64,000 bases of DNA from contig JBMOIP010000021.1 in NCBI GenBank assembly GCA_049317265.1, forward strand, positions 1-64,000, read 5' to 3'. Origin of the DNA: CAIVAT01 sp049317265. GTDB lineage: Bacteria; Bacteroidota; Bacteroidia; Bacteroidales; FEN-979. The notes under the pieces are model-generated. The model made no database searches, was not told the DNA's origin, and was given only the letters and a program-made list of their open reading frames with translations. Position numbers and translations under genes: made by a program. The first letter of the stretch is position 1; every line of letters starts with the position of its first letter. Positions 13,701 to 19,707 of this stretch are shown piece after piece.

Positions 13701-16700
13701 GTGATGGTCATGTCATCATTGAGGGTACAGGATCCAAGCGTGGAGGTCCACCTGAAAGTATAAACTCCCGGAATAAGGCCTGTAACAGCAGAATTATATA
13801 ATGAAGGATTGGTAATGCCAGCAATATTGGGTGTGATCCCGATTTGCGACCAGGAACCTGCACCTACAGAAATGGAATTTCCATCAAGCGTAGAGGAATT
13901 GGCAGAATTACATAGAAGCTGATCAGCTCCGGCATTGGGGGTAGTAGGTTGTGTATGTGTTGTAATGGTTACCGTGGAGATACATGGGTCACAAACCCCA
14001 TTTGTTACTGTCCACTGGAATACGGAAGGTACATCAAGTGCTAACCCGGTAATCTGGGTTGTATTGAGATTCGGGGATACGATGGTTGCAACAGGGCCGC
14101 TAATCTGGGTCCATGTTCCTATTCCATGAGCCGCCAGAGTTGCAGCCATGTTCGTCATTGTTCCGCAAATATCCTGGGCTGGCCCGGCATTACATGGAGT
14201 GGTAATCCCATAATTCTCAATCCTCACTTCATCGGCATTGCTGCAGCCACCATCGGCCACAGTCCATCTGAAAATATAGAGTTGTCCACTCAATGCACCA
14301 TTATATATAGCATTGTAAGTATGGTTGTTTGGTGAAAAACTACCACCTGCTCCGGCGGGATAAAGGATTGTCCAGGTACCGGTTCCTATTACTGGTTGCG
14401 TAGCTGCAAGGGTAAAGCTCGTCTGGTCACAAACAAATTGGTCAATACCTGCAACCGCTGGTGAAGGCTGTCCTGAAATCGTCACCTGCATACTATCAAC
14501 CGAGTTGGGACATAACCCACCTCCGATGGTATAGAGGAATGTATAGGTTCCGGTCAACAATCCGGAAACAGTGGCAGAGTTTGGCGAAGTTGCCAGTAAG
14601 GTTGCTGCATTGGGAGGTTGCGGATTCAATACAGATTGCGACCAGACACCGTTACTTCCGATATTTCCCACAAGGTTGGTCTGGGTTACGGCACACAAAA
14701 GCTGATCTGATCCGGCATTGGCAGTTTCACCAACATTGATAACGACAAGATCTTCACTGGTGGGGCAAAATGGGCCACCCGCTGTAGTCCATTTAAAAAT
14801 GTAAGACCCGCTGATAAGGTTGCTGACGGTAGCTGTCGGATTTGTAAGACTTGATATGGTTGGCGTATTCGGACCGCTAACAAGCGACCAGATTCCAATT
14901 CCGGTAACCACTGGCGTTGCAGCCATCACAGTGGAGATCGGGTTGGGACCGCATAACAACTGGTCGGGGCCGGCATTAGCAATGGAGGGGGGGATCGATA
15001 CAGAAATCTTAACGGTATCAGCTGAGGTACCACATGCACCATTGCTGAGAATCCATTTAAACTGGTAAACACCGTTGGTAAGGTCTGTCACCAGTGAATT
15101 GTAAAGGGTCGTATCGGCAATAACAGCACCACCGGGACCAACGATCTGCACCCATCGTCCAACTTCACCTGGTGCCGGGGGATTCCCTGCAAGGTTCAGT
15201 GAGGTTCCGCATATCGTGCGGTCAGCGCCAGCATTGGCATGCTGAACGTTACTGCCAACCGTTACCGTGACTGTATCCTTTGTTGATCCGCAACCCGGGT
15301 AATAGATTCTCCATTCGAAGGTGTACGTTCCATTAACCAGCCCGCTTGCCTGGGTTAGATAGGCGGTTGGATCAGCAAAAGTGACACTTCCTGGTCCTGA
15401 AATCCTGGTCCACAAGCCGTTGTAAGGTGCAGGGTCATTGCCATGTAGGGTAACAACACTGGTTCCCAGCGGATTACACTGATCCGGGCCGGCATCAGCG
15501 ATGAGCGGGTCAACCCCGGAAGTTGTGGTGATTAAACAAACATCTGCCGACGATCCACAGGCATTGGTGATCGTCCAGGTGAAAGTGTAAACCTGGCCTG
15601 CAACAAGGTTCGACAACACGGCGTTTGGCGAATGACTGTCGGGTGAAAAAGTAGGGCCGGCCGGAGAGACAGTCCACGTTCCAACCTCGTTAAGGGCTGG
15701 CACATTTCCAAGCATCTTATATGGAAACTGGCTGCAAATGGTCGAATCGGGGCCGGCATCGGCTGAACTGGGCACAGCATTGGCTACGATGATACGTGTA
15801 TCTGACTGAAAGGAAGAACAGTTAGGACCTCCTGAAACCAACCACCGTAAACGATAAGGCCTGCCGGGAATAAGCCCGGAAATGGGGGAACTGGGATTGT
15901 GGATATCTGCAAAAACTGGCACACTTGGTCCGCTGACAAAACTCCAGGTACCAATACCACGAGCGATGAAATTCCCTGCCATTGAAGTGGAGGTTACATT
16001 ACACCCAAGAATTTGAGGTGTGCCGGAATTGGCTGTAGACGGGGAGTGGGAGGTAGTTACCGAAACCTCCTGGGTAACTGTAACACAGGAGTTACCGGAC
16101 CCCGGGGCAACCCTGAACCTGATCACATAGGTACCGTCACCGCTCAGGTGATAGATAAGCTGGGGAGATGTTGTCGCTGGATTCCAACCGGTAGGAATGG
16201 TAGTATAATACCAGTTGGTGGGGCCGCTTACGATGCTCCATTCAATACTGCCGTTTCCTGTATAGGTATAATCAATCGTGGCGATTGAGTCATCGCATGG
16301 AATGAAAGGATCTGCCGTAAGGGATATGGTGGGATTTACGTTGTAGGTTATTGTAGTGGAAGCCGAAGAGGTACATCCTGTGACACTGTTTGTAATGGTA
16401 TACCTGAAAGTATAGGATCCTGTCGGATCTGTGATGGTAACTCCGGTAATCGGGCTCGTGGGGTTGGCAATGCTCACCCCGGCCCGGGCGGATGTCTGAA
16501 CCCAGGTGCCTGTTTCATTCGCATATAACGGGTTGTTTCCGGTAAGAACAAAACTCATGCGCTGATCGCAAAATACCTGCGCTGCACCTGCGCTTGCACC
16601 GGTCACTCCACCCAGTGCGTGAGCCACGACAACAGTGGTGGTAGCTGTACCGCTTGCGCATGGACCAACTACGGTCCACCTGAATGTATAGGTTCCTTCA

Positions 16701-17551
16701 ACAAGGTTCGAAACCGATGAACTATTCGAATTTGCATTTCCGAAGGTAGGTGTCGACGGGCCGCTGATAAATGTCCAGTGACCGCTTTGTCCGTTAATTC
16801 CGCAACCGCCGAATGATCCGTTGAGGTTCGCAGAGGTTGTGGCTGAATAACAGCCGCCCACATTGATCGTACCTCCGGTGGTTACCGGACTGACCCCTCC
16901 GATATTCGTGATGGTCATATCATCATAATCATGACATGAGTTTGTTCCGGTAATGGTCCATCGAAGCGTTGTAACACCGCAGGCTGACGGAGACAACGTC
17001 ACAGTACTCGTATTGGATGTGGGCGAATTGATGGTAACACCGTTATTGGTTCCAACCACCTGCCACAAACCACTCTCTCCTGAGGCAGGGGCATTCCCGT
17101 TCAAAGTCAGCACATTTACACCTGGACATGAGATGAGGTCGGTGCCGGCCAGGGATTTTGAAATCGGCTTGATTTTCACCCAAACAGAGTCATAAACCAG
17201 TGATCCGTCAGCGCACTTTGCACTGAAATAAAACTCGTAAATCTGGTTTGCAACATACCCGGTTATAAAGGTATTAAAGCTGTAAGGGTCAACTATATTC
17301 ACCGATGGTCCGCTTTTCTGGCTCCAGTGAATATTCCCTCCGCCGGCAGTATAAAGCCCCGACGAATTCCCATGAAGCTGTAGCGTTTGGTTAACACAAA
17401 CAGAGTCGGGGGTACCAGCGTTAACAGTACAGTTCTGTGCCTGGACACCTGAATTGAACATGGACATCCAAAGAGCCCAGATCGTCAGAGTGAAGCAAAT
17501 CTGAAACCTGCGGTTTCCAAAAATCTTCGATAATGGTAAAAATTGTTTCAT
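1..17551 (-). CDS. giant secreted multi-Ig/PKD-like repeat surface protein (3' end outside window)
   Basis: The ATG is at 17551 and the frame stays open to the left edge, giving 5,850 complete codons with no stop. Residues 1 to about 40 look like a signal peptide, with a hydrophobic stretch ending in GVQAQ. Three module zones follow. Residues about 40-1474 hold 16 PKD-like modules of about 88 aa (motif YTFRWTV). Residues about 1475-3390 hold 20 Ig-like modules of about 97 aa (motif SYQWQ...ISGAT). Residues about 3391-5850 hold about 24 modules with the motif LLWSTSGTGTF...LNPTYTP. These are interrupted at about 4278-4657 by one Ig-like, one Big_9/cadherin-like and two PKD-like modules. No enzyme domain is visible. 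Proteins like this in Bacteroidota (for example SprB-type adhesins) are exported by T9SS and act at the cell surface in adhesion or gliding. That role, and a C-terminal sorting domain beyond the window, are inferred. No clear -7 box was found upstream. Confidence 0.9.
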   Translation of the reverse strand, partial: MKQFLPLSKIFGNRRFQICFTLTIWALWMSMFNSGVQAQNCTVNAGTPDSVCVNQTLQLHGNSSGLYTAGGGNIHWSQKSGPSVNIVDPYSFNTFITGYVANQIYEFYFSAKCADGSLVYDSVWVKIKPISKSLAGTDLISCPGVNVLTLNGNAPASGESGLWQVVGTNNGVTINSPTSNTSTVTLSPSACGVTTLRWTITGTNSCHDYDDMTITNIGGVSPVTTGGTINVGGCYSATTSANLNGSFGGCGINGQSGHWTFISGPSTPTFGNANSNSSSVSNLVEGTYTFRWTVVGPCASGTATTTVVVAHALGGVTGASAGAAQVFCDQRMSFVLTGNNPLYANETGTWVQTSARAGVSIANPTSPITGVTITDPTGSYTFRYTITNSVTGCTSSASTTITYNVNPTISLTADPFIPCDDSIATIDYTYTGNGSIEWSIVSGPTNWYYTTIPTGWNPATTSPQLIYHLSGDGTYVIRFRVAPGSGNSCVTVTQEVSVTTSHSPSTANSGTPQILGCNVTSTSMAGNFIARGIGTWSFVSGPSVPVFADIHNPSSPISGLIPGRPYRLRWLVSGGPNCSSFQSDTRIIVANAVPSSADAGPDSTICSQFPYKMLGNVPALNEVGTWTVSPAGPTFSPDSHSPNAVLSNLVAGQVYTFTWTITNACGSSADVCLITTTSGVDPLIADAGPDQCNPLGTSVVTLHGNDPAPYNGLWTRISGPGSVTFADPTAYLTQASGLVNGTYTFEWRIYYPGCGSTKDTVTVTVGSNVQHANAGADRTICGTSLNLAGNPPAPGEVGRWVQIVGPGGAVIADTTLYNSLVTDLTNGVYQFKWILSNGACGTSADTVKISVSIPPSIANAGPDQLLCGPNPISTVMAATPVVTGIGIWSLVSGPNTPTISSLTNPTATVSNLISGSYIFKWTTAGGPFCPTSEDLVVINVGETANAGSDQLLCAVTQTNLVGNIGSNGVWSQSVLNPQPPNAATLLATSPNSATVSGLLTGTYTFLYTIGGGLCPNSVDSMQVTISGQPSPAVAGIDQFVCDQTSFTLAATQPVIGTGTWTILYPAGAGGSFSPNNHTYNAIYNGALSGQLYIFRWTVADGGCSNADEVRIENYGITTPCNAGPAQDICGTMTNMAATLAAHGIGTWTQISGPVATIVSPNLNTTQITGLALDVPSVFQWTVTNGVCDPCISTVTITTHTQPTTPNAGADQLLCNSANSSTLDGNSISVGAGSWSQIGITPNIAGITNPSLYNSAVTGLIPGVYTFRWTSTLGSCTLNDDMTITVYASPTTADAGPDATICLFQTITLTGNTPAAGQTGLWTQVGGGPTTAFILNPTSPVTNVTNMVVGTYQFKWTITSNPSCPSSEDIVAITISAIPSNAIAGPNQDLCNSETSATMHATAPVSGTGTWTQIGITPAIATITNPTLSNTTVTGMSALGTYTFRWTVSTGDPTCDKYDEMHITKYTDVVVAGPNDVTVCNGGTATVSVSASGGPGVYTYQWDYSATNSPYNWVPISGATNASYTTPALTSDGWYRCTVECGTVITSAAHVTVNPDPGISVQPVGDVSCLGVPTILSVTMTGGTGTFTYQWERSAGTCATPFWVPISGATASTYSATPGLTTSYHVLVNQSGNGCNSVTSNCITLTVPRILTHPTGTILCEGGTHTMSVTADNGGATLSYQWQEATAALGPWTDVTTGTGGNTTDYTTAALVTGNHYYRCVISVTSPSCADMITNTALVQVLADPAFSVESSDISMCQGGTATLNVTVTGGVGSYSYQWQQSNLDCSGTWSDISGATTNSYSTGQLNVAGSYYYHCVVSQTGVGCGPVISRCMKVTIATDPTITVPPVGATICYNGSHPMSVIVDGGTGTFTYQWQNSLGTCASPSWSNVFGATNSSYTATSVQATTSYRVLINQDGVACNSLTSGCVTVYIPHITVQPTISTNICTGGNATLSVAVTSDGGTATYAYQWQESASISGPFTDVTGGTGANSATYTTAALTSTTYYQCVITSSTPTCTLVSNSAAVIIHEDPTIDTNPQPGTICINGTWAMTVVAHGATPVLVYQWQTSPDGLTNWTNTGTNSSSYTTPALLVDTYYRVIVSATGNGCDATTSTVTLVTVNNLVSGVIATAQTICEGEIPVAFTSTTDATGDGVITYQWQSSTNGTLYTDISGATNSTYAETAALVADKWYQRIATSTLLVPGNLVKACSMTATPIKVTVNNLSAGTLTAQTICESVSTTIAGTLPTADGTRSYLWETSPDNSTWSAAPGANTGQNYTTIALTADTWFRRIATSTLTVAPQPAKACSKTSPAILITVNNFTSVNTIGTAETICENGTAALTGNTVTADGPVTYQWQSSPTNSSYTNVAGATNQNYTTSALIVDTWFQRVATSTLLVSGNPSRACTLISTPVKVTVNNVTTGVIATAQTICEGDIPAGFTVTTAATGDGTLTYQWQISTDNISYVDISGATDATYAEPATLASDKWYRRTVTSTLTVPGNSEKVCSKNSAAIKVTVNNFTSVNTIAGAQTICETNTAALTGNAVTADGTVTYQWQSSPDNGTYTNVASGGTGQNYTTTGLIADTWFRRIATSTLTVAPQAAKACLLTSTPVLVTVNNLNAGIIAVAQTICEGDIPAGFTSTADATGDGIITYQWQISSNGSSYANISGATDATYAETATLIADRWYQRIATSSLTVAGNGTVLCSKISLALKVTVNNLTAGTLTPLTICENATALIAGSLPTFDGVISYQWQMSPDNGTYVDVPTGGTGQNYTTDPITADTWYRRVVTSTLTVAPQAAKACSKISPPVLITVNNFTTVNTIEPAQTICETNTASLTGNAVTADGTVTYQWQSSPTNSSYTNVTGATNQNYTTTALLVDTWFQRIATTTLVVPGNSSKSCDLISTPVKITVNNMVPGIIAASQTICESAIPAGFTSTTPATGDGVITYQWQISTDGSTYNDITGATNATYAEPSVLTQDTWYQRIATSTLAVPGNPDKVCSKISNAIKVTVNNVTPGSIAADQTICNGGTPVPFTSIGPATGDGTITYQWQNSPDGSVFTDISGATNLTYAPGSLTSSTWYRRAATSSITADPVTCQAFSNILKVTVVPDPQISVEPADVTICSGTTTTLSVVVTGGTGSYAYQWQTSTGTCPGTSWLPISGATGQSYTTPSLTQTTIYRVLVSQSGLGCDPLVSRCVTVSVPRILVEPTGTTLCKDGTHTMSVSVENGSSVLTYQWQVSALDCSFGYFDITGATSSSYTTGALPVGARYYRVLIQAAIPSASICYLTSVCAAVNVVDDPVITVQPTGTILCSGSSHSMSITVTGGTGTFSYQWQSNTSGCGAAFTSISGATNSSYTATNVTATTYYQVLVTQTGVGCNSMTSNCATITAVNPPTAAAGPDATICETAATYTLSGSSASNYASLLWSTSGTGSFNNAGILHPVYTPSPADIASGTVTLTLNVTANSPCANTSASMILTIQRQPIAAAGPDVTRCASALSYTVTGASSTYAASLLWTKGAGTGTLTNATTISPTYTFGAGETSVTLTLTASPAGGSQCGDAVDAMVITIVPASTASAGADATICETTTTYTLSGSSATNYSSILWSTSGTGSFNNAGVLHPVYTPSPADISAGTVTLTLNVTANSPCANTSASMILTIQRQPIAAAGPDVTRCASALSYTVTGASSTYAASLLWTKGAGTGTLTNATTISPTYTFGAGETSVTLTLTASPAGGSQCGDAVDAMVITIVPASTASAGADATICETTTTYTLSGSSATNYSSILWSTSGTGSFNNAGVLHPVYTPSPADISAGTVTLTLNVTANSPCANTSASMILTIQRQPIAAAGPDVTRCASALSYTVTGASSTYAASLLWTKGAGTGTLTNATTISPTYTFGAGETSVTLTLTASPAGGSQCSDAMDAMIITIHPAATAASGGDATICQGSTFSLTSASATNYSAILWTTSGDGYFNNNQSLHPIYTPGSADITLGHADLTITATGNSPCANAVSTMRLTIVPSPTVSAGADGSRCSSAGSFTVSAATAANYSSLLWTHNGTGVLTNATGLTPTYTFGVNEIGTVTLTITATGNLPCGNASDPMVLTIIPGPEVHAGPDGETCQTTSYTISGAIAYNYTSILWTHDGLGTLTNATTLTPTYTPLSTESGTVHLTMTVTGSGPCSGASDVMALAITPIPIVDAGVGAPSGGVTCQNKPFTIIGATATNVASVLWTATGPGTLTNATTLSPTYTPLANQTGFVTLTLTGKGLGTCSDVTDQVILEFKQSAVISTPPAGATICRGTTHTMVVTATGGTGTLSYQWQQSATGGAGTYADIAGATNTSYTTPIMNIIGSTWFECVITQNGSPCDPLVSSPAKCDVQACCPITYSERNVNVCKSSVNFPVDVLANGDYSPEGLPLHVNQTPVENPAHGSIVWLSGSTFVYTPTPGYTGTDRVVIGICDNAAPVPCCTNDTIFYTVVQAVTADPGVNQLLCNQYMTFLTGNWPPAGSTGNWTLVSKPAGSPPVSIGPSNSPMASVVGLTTSATPYVFRYTISTTFGSLVCQDHADVTVTNYHSPSSPFAGNDQKLCLTATTVSATLTGNTPIYGSGYWQVVSQPVGGTTPVIVSPASPTTLVTNLSAGTYTFSWGIYNGVCDTIKDMLDVTTYPPCDVEAGSNNTICQGSTYTLSGSSALNCGTMIWGTNGSGYFNDPTSLHPVYTPGASDIALGSVVLYVKCSSCCGIPCPGDSSAMTLTIIKSPTAYAGQKSTICDISTYTLSDATATNYASVLWTSPTGGTFTPSATTVNPTYTPTAADITNGSVILTLKAIANPPCVDATSTVQLMITHSVVASNLSPATICQGASYQFSGVTASHYASLNWTTSGTGTFSNGGILNPVYSPSPADILAGTVTLTLNLTAISPCSGTSRTMELTILPAPVVNAGLDAATCEGIAYVISGASSLNAPTILWTFTPSGAGLISNEGTLTPTFTPVSGFTGEVTLTLTGTGTSPCGTSSDHMVLTVMPGPTANAGLDATVCSGSGHTVTGATSYNYLSLLWTTTGSGSLSGSTSLTPTYTPASGETSVTLTLTAFGFGGVCTISDAMTITYLVGPEAHAGADATTCENTGYTVSGATAPNSVSVLWTTNGTGILSGATSLTPTYMPAIGEIGIVTLTLTANGAGECPVATDQMVLTILPKAITNAGSDATSCQNTAFTVTSATASNYSGLLWSAPGPGVLTNETTLTPTYTPGAAQTGDVILTLTATGNSPCGVVSDQMTIHIIPSATAQAGSDATICESAVSYSLATATATNNSGLLWSTDGTGTFSNINELNPTYTPSAADITLGHVTLTLTALGTAPCGNAVDAMTLTIERQPVVNAGSDVNVCASAGSFTVSSATATHYANLLWTESGTGTLTGETTLTPTYTFGAGETGSVTLTLTGSPLAGSQCVDAIDEMIITITPSATAQAGSDATICESAVSYSLATATATNNSGLLWSTDGTGTFSNINELNPTYTPSAADITLGHVTLTLTAFGTAPCGNAVDAMTLTIERQPVVNAGSDVNVCASAGSFTVSSATATHYANLLWTESGTGTLTGETTLTPTYTFGAGETGSVTLTLTGSPLAGSQCVDAIDEMIITITPSATAQAGSDATICESAVSYSLATATATNNSGLLWSTDGTGTFSNINELNPTYTPSAADITLGHVTLTLTAFGTAPCGNAVDAMTLTIERQPVVNAGSDVNVCASAGSFTVSSATATHYANLLWTESGTGTLTGETTLTPTYTFGAGETGSVTLTLTGSPLAGSQCVDAIDEMIITITPSATAQAGSDATICESAVSYSLATATATNNSGLLWSTDGTGTFSNINELNP
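5826..7140. repeat. in-frame tandem array B, 534-bp period
   Basis: A 534-bp unit is repeated about 2.5 times: the same words begin at about 5804, 6338 and 6872, and another set at 6058, 6592 and 7126. Identity is nearly complete within 5826-7140. Diverged half-copies lie on either side (about 5790-5825 and 7141-7391). As in array A, the unit is a pair of modules (178 codons), but the sequence differs from array A, so the two arrays look like separate recent expansions of a two-module ancestor. Confidence 0.9.
8450..11120. repeat. block duplication of Ig-like modules, about 1.48-kb period
   Basis: Within the Ig-like zone, corresponding module segments pair at a constant offset: 8611 with 10092, 8916 with 10396, 9210 with 10687, and 9500 with 10979 (offsets 1477-1481 bp, five modules). 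Each pair shares subtype-specific words. One example is the segment reading RWNQVS in a shadow frame at 8916 and 10396. The sequence suggests an older duplication of a multi-module block that has since diverged, unlike the near-identical 534-bp arrays. Confidence 0.65.
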
Positions 17552-18070
17552 AATGCCTGAATTTGAATAGTGGTTGATAACCTCAGAAAATATTTTTTTT
17601 AACTTGATTTCTTATTTTATTATACGCAATATGTTCAATTTGGTTTCGATTTTACCAAATAGTAGTACGCCACATTCACGCCATTTTTCCTGGCAGAAAA
17701 GGACCGTAATTTAACCTTAAAATGTCGGATTTTAAACCATTTTCAGAAATTAAAATCGAAATAATTCACTGTTTGTATTTAGTATAAATAATAATATTTT
17801 TGTATACTCTTATGTATCAGCAATTTAAATACTGAACAAACAAAAAGATTAAGCTGCTAAATTAGTACTAAAAATTGAAATACAAAAAACAATTAAGCGA
17901 TTTAATATACATTTCAAGTATTGCCTTTTTTATGGTTTTCCTGAAATTGTATTACGGTATTCCACTATTTTTTAAACCTTCATGCAGAGGGCTTGAATCC
18001 CCATCCCTGTCAGTAAAAAAATCATACTTTTGCACTATTCATACATCATCAACATAAAAACATCTTTAAA
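17552..18070. other. AT-rich intergenic region between divergent surface-protein genes
   Basis: This 519-bp gap separates the start of the giant protein gene from the DUF1566 gene on the other strand. It is AT-rich, should contain both promoters, and shows one good -7 box on the plus strand (18025-18032). A 60-codon frame from a TTG at 17875 has no family features and is not called. Confidence 0.6.
18025..18032 (+). promoter_or_regulatory. candidate -7 box TACTTTTG
   Basis: The octamer matches the Bacteroidota sigma-ABfr -7 consensus TAnnTTTG and lies 38 bp before the ATG of the DUF1566 gene. No good TTTG -33 element lies at the usual 18-21 bp spacing, so the assignment is tentative. Confidence 0.35.
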
Positions 18071-18673
18071 ATGAACAAACGGGTACTCTCACTTTTCTTG
18101 GTTGTTTTTGTATTTTTCACGGCCAATCCCCTTTTCTCCCAGGAAAAGAACCAGCAGTCACAACATGGTCAGAATGGCGCTCCCAGGCATCAGCTGGGGG
18201 ATACCTTTGCCGGAGGTAAGATTTTCTGGCTCGACGGTTCCGGACAACACGGCCTGGTAGCCGCATCAGCAGATCAAAGCGCAAAGGGGGTAGCCTGGAA
18301 TCCGGGAAAATTAATCGCAACCGGGTCTGATTCGGATGAACTTTTTGCTGGTTTAAAGAACAGCGAGAAAATTGTTACAAAACAGGGCAACAGTGAATTA
18401 TCTGCAGCGAAATTATGCCTGGATTACTCGGTTACCTCAAACAATGTGGAATATAGCGATTGGTATCTGCCATCAAAGTTTGAGCTCAACCTGCTCTATC
18501 AGCAGAAAATGTTAATTGGCGGATTCAACCAGACCAGTGGAATCTACTGGAGCTCAACGGAAAGCACCACCTCCCCCGACAGCATGGCATGGGAACAGGA
18601 ATTCAAATTCGGATCACAGCATGAGGATGACAAGGACCTCCCCGACCAGGTGAGGTGCATCAGAAAATTCTGA
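18071..18673 (+). CDS. secreted DUF1566 (Lcl C-terminal-like) protein
   Basis: The product has 200 residues. A signal peptide occupies residues 1 to about 24, with a hydrophobic core and FSQ cleavage region. A short Gln/His-rich linker follows, then a DUF1566-type domain over about residues 40-200. Visible family features are GGKIFWLD near the start, SDWYLPSKFELNLLY in the middle, YWSSTES and the closing VRCIRKF. DUF1566 is related in fold to C-type-lectin/FGE-like domains and is common in secreted Bacteroidota proteins, but no catalytic role is established. Its neighbours, the giant repeat protein (divergent) and two FISUMP proteins, suggest a surface-display locus. The precise function is unknown. 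Confidence 0.85.
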   Translation: MNKRVLSLFLVVFVFFTANPLFSQEKNQQSQHGQNGAPRHQLGDTFAGGKIFWLDGSGQHGLVAASADQSAKGVAWNPGKLIATGSDSDELFAGLKNSEKIVTKQGNSELSAAKLCLDYSVTSNNVEYSDWYLPSKFELNLLYQQKMLIGGFNQTSGIYWSSTESTTSPDSMAWEQEFKFGSQHEDDKDLPDQVRCIRKF

Positions 18674-18750
18674 CAGCCTTTGCTTGTCCTCCCCTTTTTC
18701 CTGAGGAAGAATAAGCATTAATAACAGTGAAGAATACTGGTAAACATTTA

Positions 18751-19455
18751 CTAATCAGCAATGCACCTTACTGAACTTCCGGTAGATTTATAGCTCAGGT
18801 AGCGCCATATCCGTTCATTTGCATAACCGAGCATGCGAACATAGGCATCGGTGGTATTTTCAGATGAGGAAGACCAGAAATACCCGCTTTTTTGAAGGTT
18901 GGCATAAAAGTTACTACCGGTTGCATAGCTGTATCCCCCTGGTAATGCAGTAAACCCACTTTTATTATTTGCCCCGAAGTTGGGCAGCATGAAGTGACTG
19001 TCGCCCTGCTCCTTCATTTTTCTGCCGGCATTTACATCGCCTTCCAGGTATGCGATAAGGGCATCCCACTCATCATCTGCAGGCACATGCCACCCGGTGG
19101 GACATAGTCCCGGTGATTTGGGAGCCTCACTATATTTCATCATCTCATTCCACTGGTATAATCCGCCATAAACATTGCAGTTCTCCTCGAGATCATTGTA
19201 ACAGTACTTCTCAACGGTTGCATTATTTGTTTGCTCCTTTGTCCCTTTGATACGGGTCCCGATGTTGAGATTCTCACTCATCCAGCATTGCGTTCCGATC
19301 TGTACGGTTTTATATGCCTTACCATCCCGGGTATCTTTTATTTCATCCCCGCATACAAAACCTTTTTGCCCGGATGGGTTGTCCCCCTGCTGCGCAAACA
19401 TAGGATAAGCAAGCATCAGGCAAAAAACCGTGACTAAAAATTGTGTTTTCATCAT
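18751..19455 (-). CDS. secreted FISUMP-domain protein
   Basis: The product has 234 residues starting at the MMKTQF methionine, which begins directly with the signal peptide (cleavage near MFAQQ). A start eight codons upstream at 19479 is possible but adds a polar extension. The remainder is one Fibrobacter succinogenes major paralogous (FISUMP, TIGR02145-type) domain. Hallmarks are YKTVQIGTQCWMSENLN, YGGLYQWNEMM, CPTGWHVP and the terminal GSSVRCIAD. The domain is known from secreted and cell-surface proteins and its biochemical role is not settled. It is closely similar to the C-terminal domain of the 1,768-residue protein next door, so the two probably share an ancestor. It converges on the DUF1566 gene. 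Confidence 0.88.
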   Translation of the reverse strand: MMKTQFLVTVFCLMLAYPMFAQQGDNPSGQKGFVCGDEIKDTRDGKAYKTVQIGTQCWMSENLNIGTRIKGTKEQTNNATVEKYCYNDLEENCNVYGGLYQWNEMMKYSEAPKSPGLCPTGWHVPADDEWDALIAYLEGDVNAGRKMKEQGDSHFMLPNFGANNKSGFTALPGGYSYATGSNFYANLQKSGYFWSSSSENTTDAYVRMLGYANERIWRYLSYKSTGSSVRCIAD

Positions 19456-19554
19456 ATTGCTTTTAATATTAAACATCAATTAAGTGAGAATTATTTTACA
19501 CCACCGATAATTAATATCCTTCCAATCGGTTCGATGAATGTCAAAATTAAAACA

Positions 19555-19562
19555 CAAATTTA
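19555..19562 (-). promoter_or_regulatory. candidate -7 box TAAATTTG for the FISUMP gene
   Basis: On the minus strand this reads TAAATTTG, matching TAnnTTTG, about 100 bp upstream of the start at 19455. A second match (TAATTTTG, 19542-19549) lies just downstream. Neither has a convincing -33 element at normal spacing. Confidence 0.3.
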
Positions 19563-19621
19563 GATATTTTTCTACTTATAATAAATCTTTGCAATAAAAT
19601 CATGGGATGACTAAAGGTTAC

Positions 19622-19654
19622 GAAAAAACCCCTGCTCAGGCTGAGCAAGGGTTT
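19622..19654 (-). terminator. rho-independent terminator after the 1,768-residue surface protein
   Basis: Read on the minus strand, a stem AAACCCTTGCTCA / TGAGCAGGGGTTT (one mismatch) closes a 3-nt GCC loop and is followed directly by more T residues. It lies about 50 bp past the stop codon at 19708, separating that gene from the downstream FISUMP gene. Confidence 0.85.
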
Positions 19655-19707
19655 GGGATCATCACAAACAAGTTAATACGTTTTTGAGCAGGGGGAGTAA
19701 GGGGTAG

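Noticed and set aside
17875..18057. 60-codon frame starting with TTG before the DUF1566 gene
   Set aside because: No family features, an unlikely start, and it covers the promoter box of the next gene.
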